A stretch of DNA of 64,000 nt from DATKYQ01 sp035528415 (GTDB lineage: Bacteria; Myxococcota; B64-G9): the NCBI GenBank assembly GCA_035528415.1, contig DATKYQ010000027.1, positions 1-64,000 of the forward strand. The letters run 5' to 3'. The position numbers and the translations under genes are program-made. The notes under the pieces were generated by a model. That model ran no database searches and was not told the DNA's origin. It saw only the letters and a list, made by a program, of their open reading frames with translations. This document shows, piece after piece, positions 24,338-34,073 of the stretch. Within the stretch, counting starts at the first letter, position 1; each line of letters starts with the position of its first letter.

Positions 24338-26116
24338 CTATTGTGTCATCCCACGTTTCCTCGGCCGGCGCATTAGAACGCCGATCGGCATCAGGATCAG
24401 CAGGATCCCACCGGGGACAGAATGTGTCGCGCAGCCGCAGCCGCCCTTTACCGCAGGAGACTGGTCTGCTTTCGGCTCGGTTCCTCCGTCGTCGGTGCCG
24501 GGATCTGCTTCGCTGTTGCCGGTATCGTCCCCGCCTCCTTCATCTCCTGCGACTCCATCCTCATCTCCTGCCCCGTAATCGCCGCTGTCGGCTCCGTCAT
24601 CACCGCCGTCGCATTCAACCAGAATCCCTTTTTGACGCTGCTCGGCTGGAATCATCAGTCCGTCGGGGGCCAGATCCGCGCCTGTCGCCGGCCAGGGGGT
24701 GCATCCGAAGAAAGATGGTTTTGAGTCGTGGAAGTAGGAGGCGGGTATTTCATGATCGGAGATTGCCGGATCCCACGAGAGGCTTCCATCCTGATAGTTG
24801 CCATGGGCGAGTGTGTCCTGGACGTTGTTTTCTTCGGAGATGACGTTCGGATCACTCGTCAACTCGTTGCCCACCAGGTTCTGGCGCTGAGAGTAGTCCA
24901 TCACCTGAATGCCCTCGGTCTCCACCCGGTTGCGCAGAAAGGTGTTCCCCGGCCCGCAGGGGCCCCAGTAGTCGGCGACATCGACCTCTTGTATGGTATT
25001 GCCCTCGAACAGGTTCATGTTGGTGTAGTGGCCGTGAAGCGAGATGTCGCAGGGGGTCCAACTGCCTTCCGACTCTCTCTCCACCGAGTAGTTGTAACCA
25101 TATACATTGCCGCTGGCGCCCGCCTGCACCATCATGGCGTGCCGCAGGTGGACGAATATGTTGTCTTCGACCAGGAAGTCGGTCACGTGGTTGCCCAGGG
25201 TCACGCCGTAGCCGTGCCCGCCCCCGCCGTAATCGTAAGCATGGTGCATGTAGTTGTGCCGGAGCTCGCAGCGTAGCGCCGACGAAGCGGTCAGATGGGC
25301 CCGGAAAGTGTTCTCACTTTCGCAGTCGCGCATCCAGCAGTAGGCGGCGTTCTTGATCTCCACCGTCGCCAAGTCCTCCGTGTTCAGGCGGGTCAGGTAC
25401 AGGCCCTGGATACCGGCGCCGCTAACCAGGCCGATGGGCCGGATCTGCGGGTTCATGGCCGGGTTGTAGTCCAGGTGCAGCGGCGGATCGACTGTAATGG
25501 TGTTTCCCGAGACAGCCAGCACCTCGAACATCTGCCCCACGCAGCTTTCGGGCACCCAGTCCACCTGGGCCGGATCTCTCCAGTAGTTCTCCGGATCCAT
25601 CACGTCCCAGTCGTTTTCCTGCTGAAGCTCCGCAAAATCACCCACGCTGAAAGAGGACGCGTCGGCGATGGTCAACTGTGTTGAATCCTTGCCGGCGCCC
25701 GCGCTGACCGACACGAAGTCGCCCCGGTCGTATTTGACGATGGAGATGGCGTTCTGGACGCAATCGAAAAGCAGGCGGCTCTTATCCGGCCCCTCTCCGC
25801 ACAGGATCACGCCCTTGTCGATGCTCAGGCCGGTCCGCAACAAGTAGCTGCCCTCTGGAATACGGATGGCGCTACCCTGCGAAGCCGCCTGGACGGCGGC
25901 CTCGAAAGCCGGATAGTCGTCCACCAGGCCGTCCCCGACCGCGCCGAAGTCGATCACGCTGGGCGCCGACGCCGGACAGGTCGCGGACGCGTCAGGGATC
26001 CCACCGGGGATACCCGGCTGCCACACGATCCGTCTTTCAGAAGAGACGATCTCGGCGGTGGCGACGAAGGCCACTCCCAATACCGACAGAACAACTGCCC
26101 AGGGCGGGATACGCAT
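24338..26116 (-). CDS. Secreted right-handed beta-helix (pectate-lyase-3-like) protein with CTERM-like anchor
   Basis: 592 residues. Signal peptide at the N-terminus. The region VIDFGAVGDGLVDDYPAFEA (about 53-72) with IRIPEGSYLL is the Pectate_lyase_3 signature; the following 400 residues look like parallel beta-helix coils (LTRLNTEDLATVEIKNAAYC, NMNLFEGNTIQEVDVADYWG). A Gly/Asp/Glu linker leads to GGCGCATHS, a hydrophobic helix and RRPRKR, a MYXO-CTERM-like sorting tail. Probably a surface polysaccharide lyase or hydrolase; catalytic residues cannot be fixed from sequence alone. TGCTATACT at 26131-26123 could place transcription at or beside the start codon. Confidence 0.8.
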   Translation of the reverse strand: MRIPPWAVVLSVLGVAFVATAEIVSSERRIVWQPGIPGGIPDASATCPASAPSVIDFGAVGDGLVDDYPAFEAAVQAASQGSAIRIPEGSYLLRTGLSIDKGVILCGEGPDKSRLLFDCVQNAISIVKYDRGDFVSVSAGAGKDSTQLTIADASSFSVGDFAELQQENDWDVMDPENYWRDPAQVDWVPESCVGQMFEVLAVSGNTITVDPPLHLDYNPAMNPQIRPIGLVSGAGIQGLYLTRLNTEDLATVEIKNAAYCWMRDCESENTFRAHLTASSALRCELRHNYMHHAYDYGGGGHGYGVTLGNHVTDFLVEDNIFVHLRHAMMVQAGASGNVYGYNYSVERESEGSWTPCDISLHGHYTNMNLFEGNTIQEVDVADYWGPCGPGNTFLRNRVETEGIQVMDYSQRQNLVGNELTSDPNVISEENNVQDTLAHGNYQDGSLSWDPAISDHEIPASYFHDSKPSFFGCTPWPATGADLAPDGLMIPAEQRQKGILVECDGGDDGADSGDYGAGDEDGVAGDEGGGDDTGNSEADPGTDDGGTEPKADQSPAVKGGCGCATHSVPGGILLILMPIGVLMRRPRKRGMTQ

Positions 26117-26245
26117 GCCTGCAGTATAGCAGAAGATGGAGATGGTCTAAGGTATTTGCTGTTCTCGTTGGAATCGGCGGCGGCTTAATGATACAAAAGA
26201 TGCTCGTTCGTGGATATTACTGGGCACGGGAGTTATCGGGTGACC

Positions 26246-27142
26246 ATGCATGTGCTGGTATCCGGGGCGTCGGGCACGGTTGGCGCCAGGTTGGTTCGCG
26301 GGCTCGTTGCCCGGGGACATGAAGTCCGGGCGCTGGTGTTGCCCGGTGATCCTTTTCTCTCGCGGCTCGAAGGCACGGGCTGCGAGATCGTCTCGGGCGA
26401 CATCACCCGGTCGGACTCGCTGGCCGGGGTGTTCGACGGCATAGATACCGTTTACCACCTGGCCGCCGTGATCCTCAGCCGTGATCCAGAAGTTTACAAA
26501 CGGGTTAACGTCGGGGGTACTCGTGCCATGCTGGCGGGAGCGGGCGAGGCCGGGGTAGGGCACTTCATCTACATCTCCTCGGCATCGGTGGTCTATCCCC
26601 GCAGCACACCCTACTCGCGCTCGAAGCGCGAGTGCGAGCGGCTGGTGTCAGCCAATGGCCGCATGCGCTACACGATCGTCCGCCCAACCCTGGTATACGA
26701 CAAGGACGGCGGGCAGGAATTTGCGCTGTTTTTGAACTACTTGATGAAGTTTCCGGTGGTGCCCTTTATCGGCCGCGGGCGAGCCCTAAAGAACCCGGTT
26801 TATCTGGAGGATTTGATGGCCGGTTTGCTCAAGTTGGCCGGCTGCCGGGCCGCCTACGGTAAGACCTACGCCTTTTGCGGCGGCGAGGAGATCAGCATAC
26901 TCGATCTCGCCCGCCTGATGCTAAGCCAGCGCGGAGAGAGTCGGCCTCTTGTCCCTCTGCCGGTTCCGGTTTGCAGACTGGCCGCCCGGGCACTGCAGTC
27001 TTTGGCCAAGGGTCATCCATTCGGTCCGAGTGCAATCGCGGGGATTACCCAAGATGCGAATCTTGATTGCTCCTCTGCACGTGAGGATCTAGGCTATGAT
27101 CCGATCGGTGTGCATGAGGGATTCAAACGTTGTTTCGGGTGA
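26246..27142 (+). CDS. NAD-dependent epimerase/dehydratase (extended SDR)
   Basis: 298 residues from the ATG at 26246. Rossmann motif VSGASGTVGARLVRGL (TGxxGxxG type) near the N-terminus, DTVYHLAAV, ISSASVVYP and the catalytic YSRSKRE (YxxxK). The C-terminal part matches the substrate-binding region of NDP-sugar or 3-beta-HSD-like epimerases. First gene of a plus-strand surface-sugar run. Confidence 0.82.
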   Translation: MHVLVSGASGTVGARLVRGLVARGHEVRALVLPGDPFLSRLEGTGCEIVSGDITRSDSLAGVFDGIDTVYHLAAVILSRDPEVYKRVNVGGTRAMLAGAGEAGVGHFIYISSASVVYPRSTPYSRSKRECERLVSANGRMRYTIVRPTLVYDKDGGQEFALFLNYLMKFPVVPFIGRGRALKNPVYLEDLMAGLLKLAGCRAAYGKTYAFCGGEEISILDLARLMLSQRGESRPLVPLPVPVCRLAARALQSLAKGHPFGPSAIAGITQDANLDCSSAREDLGYDPIGVHEGFKRCFG

Positions 27143-27167
27143 AAAACAGACTTCGGGAGATGCGCGC

Positions 27168-28190
27168 ATGAAAAATACCTTCAAGGTGTTGGTCCTGGCG
27201 ATATGCCTGGTCTTTTGCGGCTGTGCCGCGTTGGGCGGGCGACCGGGCGCGGGCTCACAGGCTACGATCGACGACGAATCCCGAGCCGCCATGGCCCGCA
27301 TCGGGCAGAAACTGAAGGGCCTGATCGTCTGGTCCAGTTCGCGCGCCGGCAACCACAACCTGTTCACCATGAAACCGGACGGATCTGACCCGAAGATGAT
27401 TACCCAGGGAGAGACGGTTGACTGGTTCCCACGCTTCTCTCCGGACGGCAAGCGTATCATGTTCTGCCGCAGCAAGAAGGGCTGGGTCTACGAGCGAGAC
27501 TCCAACATGAACTTCAAGTGGGATCTGTTCGCAATCGCGGCCGACGGGGGTGAACCCACCATGGTGGCCAAGGACGCCTGCTGGGGAACCTGGACAGGCC
27601 CGCATGAGATCCTGCTCAGCCGCAACAAGAAAGTGTTCAGAAAAGATATCGAGTCCGGCACAGAGACTCTGCTGGTGGACAGCCAGGCCGTCCCGGCCCT
27701 GGGCGGAGCCGAGTTACAGCAGCCTCAGCTTTCACCGGACGGCAACTGTCTGGCCATGACCCTGCGCGGTGCCAAGCGTCAGACGGGCGTTTACGATCTG
27801 CAAGGCAAGACCTGGGCGCATACAGGCGAGGGCTGCCAGGTCAACTGGATTCCCAAGGGCGGCCGCATCTTCTGGGTCAACCCGTCCGGCAACGGGGGCA
27901 GCGAGGTGTTCAGCATTCCGATGGAAGGTTGCAAGCCGGCCCGCGAGTACTCCTATGACGAGATGCGCTATATCGACATTCCCGGTCGGCGTTCACACGA
28001 GTATTTTCCCGAGATGAGTCCGGACGGTAAGTGGCTGGTGTGGGCGGCCACCCGCCGGGGGCATGATCACGACGTCGCCGACTACGATATCTACATCTGG
28101 GAGATCGGCCGGCCGGCATCTGAAGCCACCCGGCTGACGTTCCACTCGGGCAATGATCGCTGGCCCGATATTTTCACCTTCGGCACCTGA
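27168..28190 (+). CDS. TolB-like beta-propeller lipoprotein
   Basis: 340 residues from the ATG at 27168 (CGGGAGA upstream; a longer frame overlaps the epimerase end). Lipobox-like LVFCGC ends the signal peptide. Propeller blades carry the TolB/WD40-like pattern NHNLFTMKPDGSDPKMITQG, FSPDGKRIMFC and MSPDGKWLVWAA. It ends with RRGHDHDVADYDIYIW and LTFHSGNDRWP, a terminal signature shared with several other propeller proteins in this window. Anchored here by lipid instead of a CTERM tail. Role unknown, probably periplasmic or surface scaffold. Confidence 0.8.
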   Translation: MKNTFKVLVLAICLVFCGCAALGGRPGAGSQATIDDESRAAMARIGQKLKGLIVWSSSRAGNHNLFTMKPDGSDPKMITQGETVDWFPRFSPDGKRIMFCRSKKGWVYERDSNMNFKWDLFAIAADGGEPTMVAKDACWGTWTGPHEILLSRNKKVFRKDIESGTETLLVDSQAVPALGGAELQQPQLSPDGNCLAMTLRGAKRQTGVYDLQGKTWAHTGEGCQVNWIPKGGRIFWVNPSGNGGSEVFSIPMEGCKPAREYSYDEMRYIDIPGRRSHEYFPEMSPDGKWLVWAATRRGHDHDVADYDIYIWEIGRPASEATRLTFHSGNDRWPDIFTFGT

Positions 28191-28201
28191 GGGGGAAAAT
28201 C

Positions 28202-29296
28202 TTGACGGGACAAATACACAAAAAGCATGAAGAAACGTTCGGCGGATTGCGCGCTGTGCGCGTCGTGCCCTGGCTGTTGGCGCTGGCCGCCTTGCTGGCA
28301 ATGGCGGTGATGATCTGTGTGCCGTTTGTGGATCGCCTGGTCGCCCGCGGACAGGCGCAGGCGCTTGTGGATCAAACCAGGGAATTGCTTACAAAGTTTC
28401 CAAACCGTGAAGCGCCCGTCACCCCGGAGACAGACTGCCTGCCTGCCTGGTTGCTGCGCCTCGGTCGGCGTGAGCCGGCCCTGGCCAGTTGGGGCAACGT
28501 CGGCGGTTGCGGGGTCAGCGGCGCGACGGCCACGGCCGGGGGATTCAAGTGGATCGGCCGCGGGGTCACCGGCGGCCTGATCGATGTGCAGTGCATCGCC
28601 AGCCGCAACGCCTATCTTGACGGCGCGACCTCGCTGTCTTTCAGCACCCGCCTGGGAACCAACCTTGGCTACAAGTGGTCCGTGGCCGCCACGGTTCCAT
28701 TCATCTACAACCAGGAGGAGGTCGACTCCTTCGGCGTCGAGAAGCAGGCCTACCTGCCCGGCTTCGGCGACCTGAGTTTCGAGGCTACCCGCAAGCTGGG
28801 CATCACCAACGCCCACAGCCTGACATTAGCCCTGACCGCACCGATAGGCGCCCATGACGCAGTTCGCAAGGGCGTCATCTTGCCGCAGCGCCAGCAGCTC
28901 GGCTCGGGGGTTATGGCCGCTTCGCTGACCTACGAGTACACCCGCGACTTCGACTGGGGCTTGATGATCTTCGGCGGCACCCTCGGATGGGGCGGCTGGG
29001 AGAACAGCGTGGGAAATTTCCGCTCGCCCAGCCTGAGCGGCTACGTCTACGCCGGATATATGCTGGGGCCGCTGGTGCCCTCGGCCGGCCTGACCGTCAC
29101 CGGCCGCTTCATGAGCGATCGCGAACGCAACGTCGATGTCATGAACGTCCGCGAGATGTTCTCCATATCTCCCACCCTGGGGCTCGAGTGGTCGTCGGAC
29201 TACCTGGCCTTGATGCTTTCCCTCTCGACGCCGCTCTCCTTTCGGCGCATGGATAGCTGGACGATAGGCCTGGGACTGCAGACCTCTCTGTTCTGA
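28202..29296 (+). CDS. Outer-membrane barrel-like protein with N-terminal membrane helix
   Basis: 364 residues, TTG start preceded by GAGGGGG. An N-terminal helix (VPWLLALAALLAMAVMICVPF, written in part) may be an anchor or uncleaved signal. After a spacer, amphipathic strands dominate (GYKWSVAATVPFIYN, SLTLALTAPIGAH, WGLMIFGGTLGWGGW) and the protein ends in SLF with terminal Phe. This fits an outer-membrane barrel of the transporter/OmpP1-like kind. Tight spacing to the propeller lipoprotein suggests a functional pair. Confidence 0.65.
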   Translation: MTGQIHKKHEETFGGLRAVRVVPWLLALAALLAMAVMICVPFVDRLVARGQAQALVDQTRELLTKFPNREAPVTPETDCLPAWLLRLGRREPALASWGNVGGCGVSGATATAGGFKWIGRGVTGGLIDVQCIASRNAYLDGATSLSFSTRLGTNLGYKWSVAATVPFIYNQEEVDSFGVEKQAYLPGFGDLSFEATRKLGITNAHSLTLALTAPIGAHDAVRKGVILPQRQQLGSGVMAASLTYEYTRDFDWGLMIFGGTLGWGGWENSVGNFRSPSLSGYVYAGYMLGPLVPSAGLTVTGRFMSDRERNVDVMNVREMFSISPTLGLEWSSDYLALMLSLSTPLSFRRMDSWTIGLGLQTSLF

Positions 29297-29310
29297 TCAG
29301 ATGGTATCGC

Positions 29311-30372
29311 ATGGAAAGTGATAGCCAGCAGAAAATCTGCGTCCTCGGCGGCGGTGGGTTTCTCGGCTCGCACCTGGTAGAGGCGTTGTGCGCAAAGACC
29401 GATTTCAGCGTGCAAGCCGTCGACACCGTTTTTAACAAGCTGACGATCGAATCGCCGCGCCTTACGATCACCCGAGCGGACATCGCCGCCAGCGGAGTTC
29501 TTGACCAGGTTGTCGAGAACAACCATGTCTTGATCTCGACCACGGCGTTGTGCAATCCCTCGCAGTACAACACCTGGCCGGTGGACGTCATCCGCGAGAG
29601 CTACGACCACCTGGTGCCGCTAGTGGACTTGTGCGCCAGGCACGGCCGTTGGTTGGTTCATTTTTCCACCTGCGAGGCCTATGGCAAGCCGCTGCCCGGC
29701 GCCGAGGGACAGCCGATGCAGGAGGACGAAACTCCATTGTTGTTGGGCCCCGTCTGTAAGGAGCGCTGGAGCTACGCCTGCGCCAAGCAATTGCTCGAGC
29801 GCTTGATCTGGGCCCAGGGCCGGCACCACGGTCTGGATTTCACCATCATCCGGCCCTTCAACGTCATCGGCCCGCGGATGGATTTCATTCCGGGACTGGA
29901 CGGCGAGGGCCTGCCGCGAGTGCTGGCCTGTTTCATGCGGGCGCTGCTTGTGGGTGAACCGTTGAGGCTGGTAAATGGCGGCGCGCAGCGGCGCAGTTTC
30001 ATCTACGTGGATGATTTTATCGCCGGGGTGATCGCTATCCTGCAAGACCCATCTCATTGCCGAGGCGAGATCATCAATATTGGCCATCCCGGCAATGATG
30101 TCAGCATCGCCGAGCTGGCCGCGAAGATGATAGCCGTATTCTCCGAACTTTACGGCAAGCGGCCCGGACTCGGCGTCGAGAGCGTAAGTGCCGATGAGTT
30201 CTATGGGCCCGGCTACGACGATTGCGATCGTCGCGTACCCGACATTTGCAAGGCCGAGAGATTGGTCGGCTTCAAGCCGCAGACCGGGCTCGAGGAGATG
30301 TTGCCCGTTATCATCAGGGACTACGTGGCTCGCTATGGGGAAGCGTTTCAGGTGAACGAGGCAGCTCGATGA
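29311..30372 (+). CDS. NAD-dependent UDP-sugar decarboxylase/epimerase (ArnA C-domain-like)
   Basis: 353 residues. N-terminal LGGGGFLGSHLVEAL (GxxGxxG), STCEAYG in place of the Ser/Thr catalytic motif, the active-site segment RWSYACAKQLLERLI (YxxxK) and FTIIRPFNVIGPRMDF. The paired RWxYACAK and RPFNxIGPR segments resemble the decarboxylase domain of ArnA and UDP-apiose/xylose synthase, so a UDP-glucuronate-derived pentose is a likely product. ATGA overlap with the glycosyltransferase. Confidence 0.8.
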   Translation: MESDSQQKICVLGGGGFLGSHLVEALCAKTDFSVQAVDTVFNKLTIESPRLTITRADIAASGVLDQVVENNHVLISTTALCNPSQYNTWPVDVIRESYDHLVPLVDLCARHGRWLVHFSTCEAYGKPLPGAEGQPMQEDETPLLLGPVCKERWSYACAKQLLERLIWAQGRHHGLDFTIIRPFNVIGPRMDFIPGLDGEGLPRVLACFMRALLVGEPLRLVNGGAQRRSFIYVDDFIAGVIAILQDPSHCRGEIINIGHPGNDVSIAELAAKMIAVFSELYGKRPGLGVESVSADEFYGPGYDDCDRRVPDICKAERLVGFKPQTGLEEMLPVIIRDYVARYGEAFQVNEAAR

Positions 30373-31103
30373 AAGTCTCCGTGGTCATCCCGGCCTACAA
30401 TGCCGGGCGAACGCTGGCCGGCGTGATCGGACGCATCCCCGAAGATCTCTACGCCGCACTCGATCGCATCTGGATCGTCAACGACGGCAGCCTCGACGAT
30501 ACGGCCGCGCTGGCCGACTCGTTGGCCGGCCGGCATCAAGTCGTTCGCGCAATTCACCTCGAGCGCAACCGAGGCTACGGCGGCGCAATGAAACGCGGGC
30601 TCGATGCCGCCCTGAAAGACGGCGCCGAGGTAGTCGCCTGCCTGCACGCGGACGGGCAGTACGCGCCGGAGTCGTTACCGGAGCTCCTTGATGTGAGAGA
30701 CAGGCGCGGTCTAGATATTCTGCAGGGATCGCGTCTGGCCCGCGGGACGGCGCTGAGCGGGGGCATGCCGCTTTACAAATACCTGGCAGGGCGGGCGCTG
30801 GTCGTGATCGAGAACCTGGTCTTCGGCCTCGGCCTGACCGATTATCACAGCGGCTACATGCTCTACGGCCGCCGGGCGCTGGAACGAATTCCTTACCATC
30901 GGCTGAGCGACAGCTTCGACTTCGATCTCGAGATGATCGCCAGCGCCCGGGCGCGCGGGTTGGCCATCGGCGAGTGGCCCATCCCGACCAGCTATACCGA
31001 TGAAATATCGCACCTCAAACCCGTGGCCTACGGGATTAAAGTGCTGGGTGTGCTTTGGGGATACCGGAGAGGAAGATATGACGGATCGACTTCCAGCGAT
31101 TGA
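30369..31103 (+). CDS. Family 2 glycosyltransferase (polyprenol-phosphate type)
   Basis: 244 residues from the ATG at 30369, inside the stop of the preceding gene. GT-A fold: VSVVIPAYNAGRTLAGVI, IVNDGSLDD, ERNRGYGGAMKRGL and the metal site LHADGQYAPE. DGQY is typical of the dolichol/undecaprenyl-phosphate mannosyl- or glucosyltransferase group. No membrane helices follow. Its 3' end overlaps the next gene by 26 bases. Confidence 0.88.
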   Translation: MKVSVVIPAYNAGRTLAGVIGRIPEDLYAALDRIWIVNDGSLDDTAALADSLAGRHQVVRAIHLERNRGYGGAMKRGLDAALKDGAEVVACLHADGQYAPESLPELLDVRDRRGLDILQGSRLARGTALSGGMPLYKYLAGRALVVIENLVFGLGLTDYHSGYMLYGRRALERIPYHRLSDSFDFDLEMIASARARGLAIGEWPIPTSYTDEISHLKPVAYGIKVLGVLWGYRRGRYDGSTSSD

Positions 31104-33174
31104 CGGCAAGCGTGTCTGGTTGCCGATCGCGGCCACGCTCTTGGTTTTTACGGGTTGCGGGCCACACCGTTTTCCATGGCCCCTGGAGGCGGGTCATGAA
31201 CAGGCAGCTGTCCAGCCGGCCGAGGTTCAAACGCTCAACCAAGGTTACGACAGGTTGAGCTCGCGCGTTCTGGTGCGCAAGATCTCGCGCCCGACCCGGG
31301 CCAACCTCGACTACGCCGCCTACCATGCCAACGTGATGACTCTCAACCCTGAGCCGAAGCAAGCCACACCGCCGGCCGCGGGCGTACCCAGTGCGGCTAA
31401 GCTCTTCGATGGAGTGCTGGTTCCGGGTTCCATAGTCGCCTCGATCGACCAGACGCCGCTTAGCTCGGCCGAACGCAAGCAGCCGGTTGCCTATTCGCCC
31501 CTGGTGGATTTTCTTTCCCGCTGGGACTACGCGCAGGCCGGCCCGTTGGATGAAGCCCGCACCGCGGTACGCGCCGAGAGCTGGGGTGGACGCAAGAGCA
31601 TCCAGCTGACCAGCCAGGAAATCACAGAGCTCTACCGGCATGCCTCCACGACGGATCCGGGCGGAGAACAGTGGTGGGTCAAGATAGAGTTCGCCCCCTG
31701 GGCCCGCCTGTTTACGGACATGCCCGACGAGGACGGCGACGGGGTCCCCGAGATGTACGGCTGCTTGAAGCCGAAGCTGGTCACCAAGACGATCGTCGAC
31801 CAGACGAACAAAGAATACGCCGGCAAGCTGCTCGACGCTGTTGAAGTCAAGACCTGGATCAACGAACTGGCCTCTTACTGGTATCCATCCTACAACACAG
31901 ACGTCTTCGACATGGGCGCTAACACTGTCTGGCCGCTGGTGGACACCGAAGCCGAGGTAACGGCCGAGCTTTCCGGCCTGAAGGTCGAGAACCCGTCGGC
32001 CGTCATGCGCGGCAAGCCGCGCGGCAAGGCTGTCTACAACGTTTTTGTGATCGAGGGGCTGAAGCCCGTGACCAAGAAACCGGCCGCCGGTGAGCAACCG
32101 TCAACACAAGAAAGACACAAGCGGACACTGACGGTATTGCTCGAGCCCCAGAAGAAGTTGCTGGCCGAGCAGCTTGCGAAGTTCGGCGCGGGTTCTTGGA
32201 AGAAGTGGGCCGCGCGGGTCGCACGCTATCGACGCCGAATGAGCACGGCACTTGCCAAGAGACCCAAGAGGCTCAAGGCGCTTGTTGGACGCGACGGCTT
32301 CCTCTTCTTCCGTAACTCGATAAACTACGTGGTCGGCGGCGATCTGCAGAAACAATCCGCGGGAAAGAATCCATTTCCCACAATCGTCGATTTCAAGAAT
32401 TATCTCGAAAAGCAGGGAGTGGATTTCCTGCTGGTGCCGATTCCCACCAAGATCGAAGTCTTTCCAGACAAGATGCTGCAAGGCAAGTTCGACCTCGGCA
32501 CACTACCGGTTCTGAACCCATATGGAAGAAAGCTTCTGTCCGAGTTCACGGATGCCGGCGTGGAAGTCGTAGACCTGCTGCCTGCGTACCTGGCCGCGCG
32601 CGCCGCGCGCAAAAAAGGGGAAGAATTCCTATACCAGCCCCAGGATACGCACTGGACCGACAGGGGCCTGCGCCTGGCCGCGCGGATGATCGCCGCGCGG
32701 ATCGAGAAATATCCCTGGTACGCTGAGCTTTCGAAAAAAGCGGTCGCCTACAAGCAAGAGAAAGTGACCTTCAAGCGCCAGGGCGACCTGGTCTCGCGCC
32801 TGGCCGAGCGCGAAAAAGTGCGTTACAAACCGGATACGCTCGTCGGCCACAGGGTAATCGATCCTGCCGGCAAGCCATACGACGACGATCCCCAAAGCCC
32901 GATAGTCGTCCTGGGAGACAGCTTCACCGGGGTGTTCGAGAGAACCTACTGCCGCAACGCCGGAGTCTCGGCCCACATCGCCCGCCTGATAAAATATCCT
33001 GTCGACCTGGTGATGAGCTATGGCGGCGGACCCAACGTGCGCCGCAAGCTGCTGCGTCGCGGCGAAGAAGCGCTTCGAAGCAAGCGGCTGGTGATCTGGA
33101 TGTTCGCCGCCCGCGATCTTTACGACTACTGGGAAGACTGGGAACCACTCTCCGGCGAGAAGCCCGGGGGTTGA
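31078..33174 (+). CDS. Lipoprotein fusing a Ca-loop domain to an AlgJ/AlgX-like SGNH domain
   Basis: 698 residues from the ATG at 31078 (AGAGG upstream). Lipobox VFTGC near residue 26. The N-terminal half (about 60-330) contains a calcium-loop-like DEDGDGVPEMYG and is homologous to the lipoprotein encoded at 57288-58274. The C-terminal half (about 400-690) is AlgJ/AlgX/DHHW-like: RDGFLFFRN, PQDTHWTDRGLRLAAR (DTHW), VVLGDSFTGVFE (GDSF catalytic Ser) and WMFAARDLYDYW. AlgJ and AlgX carry O-acetyl groups to exported polysaccharide with an MBOAT partner; no MBOAT is adjacent here, but one lies at 59587. Confidence 0.82.
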   Translation: MTDRLPAIDGKRVWLPIAATLLVFTGCGPHRFPWPLEAGHEQAAVQPAEVQTLNQGYDRLSSRVLVRKISRPTRANLDYAAYHANVMTLNPEPKQATPPAAGVPSAAKLFDGVLVPGSIVASIDQTPLSSAERKQPVAYSPLVDFLSRWDYAQAGPLDEARTAVRAESWGGRKSIQLTSQEITELYRHASTTDPGGEQWWVKIEFAPWARLFTDMPDEDGDGVPEMYGCLKPKLVTKTIVDQTNKEYAGKLLDAVEVKTWINELASYWYPSYNTDVFDMGANTVWPLVDTEAEVTAELSGLKVENPSAVMRGKPRGKAVYNVFVIEGLKPVTKKPAAGEQPSTQERHKRTLTVLLEPQKKLLAEQLAKFGAGSWKKWAARVARYRRRMSTALAKRPKRLKALVGRDGFLFFRNSINYVVGGDLQKQSAGKNPFPTIVDFKNYLEKQGVDFLLVPIPTKIEVFPDKMLQGKFDLGTLPVLNPYGRKLLSEFTDAGVEVVDLLPAYLAARAARKKGEEFLYQPQDTHWTDRGLRLAARMIAARIEKYPWYAELSKKAVAYKQEKVTFKRQGDLVSRLAEREKVRYKPDTLVGHRVIDPAGKPYDDDPQSPIVVLGDSFTGVFERTYCRNAGVSAHIARLIKYPVDLVMSYGGGPNVRRKLLRRGEEALRSKRLVIWMFAARDLYDYWEDWEPLSGEKPGG

Positions 33175-33177
33175 GTC

Positions 33178-34035
33178 GTGAGGCGCCTGTCCGCCGGCCT
33201 TCTGTTGCTCGCCGGGTTGTTCCCGGCGTTGTTTGGAGCCTGCCGCGCAGGCGATAAGCGTTCCCCTCCCCGCCAAGATCTTGCAGCGAGTTGGATGCTT
33301 ATGTCGGATGAGGCGCGCGCTCAACTCGGCGCCGCCGTGCCCGCGGCCGCCGAAGTGGCCGGCGAGCTAGCCAGGCTTTCAGAGGCGGCCCAGCGGGCGG
33401 TCGGTGCGAAGCGGGGCCAGGCCGCCGTGGCTGCGCTCAATGATTTCTTGTTTGTCGAGTCGGGTTTCAAGCGCGAGGTGGATGACCCCGACCTGCGTTT
33501 CATGTTGCTTCCCTATGTGGTCGAGAAAAAGCGGGGCTCCTGTCTGGGGCTGGCTGGGCTGTATCTCGCGCTTGCGCGAAAGCTGGATCTGCCGGTCAGC
33601 GGAGTGCTGGTGCCGGGCCACTTCTTCCTGCGCCTTGGGGCGGGACAAGGGCATGTCAACATAGAGTTGCTGCGCCGGGGCGAGCGCATGCCGGACGATT
33701 GGTACCGCAAGAAGTGGAAGGTGCCCCAAAAGGCCAAAGCCTTCATGCGCGCCCTGACCGAAAGCGAGACGCTGGCCGTAGTGCGCTTCAACCTGGGTAA
33801 CGAGTACCGTACGCGCGGCAAATATGAGCAGGCGCTCTTGCAATACAGGCAAGCAGTAAGCGACTTTCCGGATTTCGCCGAGGCTTATGCAGACATGGGG
33901 CTGACATACCAGTTGCGCAGAGACTATATCCTTGCGCAAAAAGCCTATCAACGAGCGGCACAACTACAGCCGACCCTGCCGGGCCTTGAAAAGAACCTGG
34001 CTGAATTGCGCCGCCAGATGCAGGCCGCAAGATAG
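33178..34035 (+). CDS. SirB1/transglutaminase-like lipoprotein with TPR repeats
   Basis: 285 residues, GTG start 3 bases after the previous stop. Signal peptide with lipobox LFGAC. The middle (about 100-165) has a SirB1-type transglutaminase fold: KRGSCLGLAGLYLALARKL with the candidate catalytic Cys, VPGHFFLRL with His and HVNIELL. The C-terminal ~80 residues are two or three TPRs (LGNEYRTRGKYEQALLQYRQ, DMGLTYQLRRDYILAQKAYQ). Role unknown; co-translated with the AlgJ-like lipoprotein, so probably envelope polysaccharide assembly. Last host-like gene before the AT-rich island. Confidence 0.78.
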   Translation: MRRLSAGLLLLAGLFPALFGACRAGDKRSPPRQDLAASWMLMSDEARAQLGAAVPAAAEVAGELARLSEAAQRAVGAKRGQAAVAALNDFLFVESGFKREVDDPDLRFMLLPYVVEKKRGSCLGLAGLYLALARKLDLPVSGVLVPGHFFLRLGAGQGHVNIELLRRGERMPDDWYRKKWKVPQKAKAFMRALTESETLAVVRFNLGNEYRTRGKYEQALLQYRQAVSDFPDFAEAYADMGLTYQLRRDYILAQKAYQRAAQLQPTLPGLEKNLAELRRQMQAAR

Positions 34036-34073
34036 CTGGGTTTCGCGATATCAAGCATTCCCTCTAATGCTGA

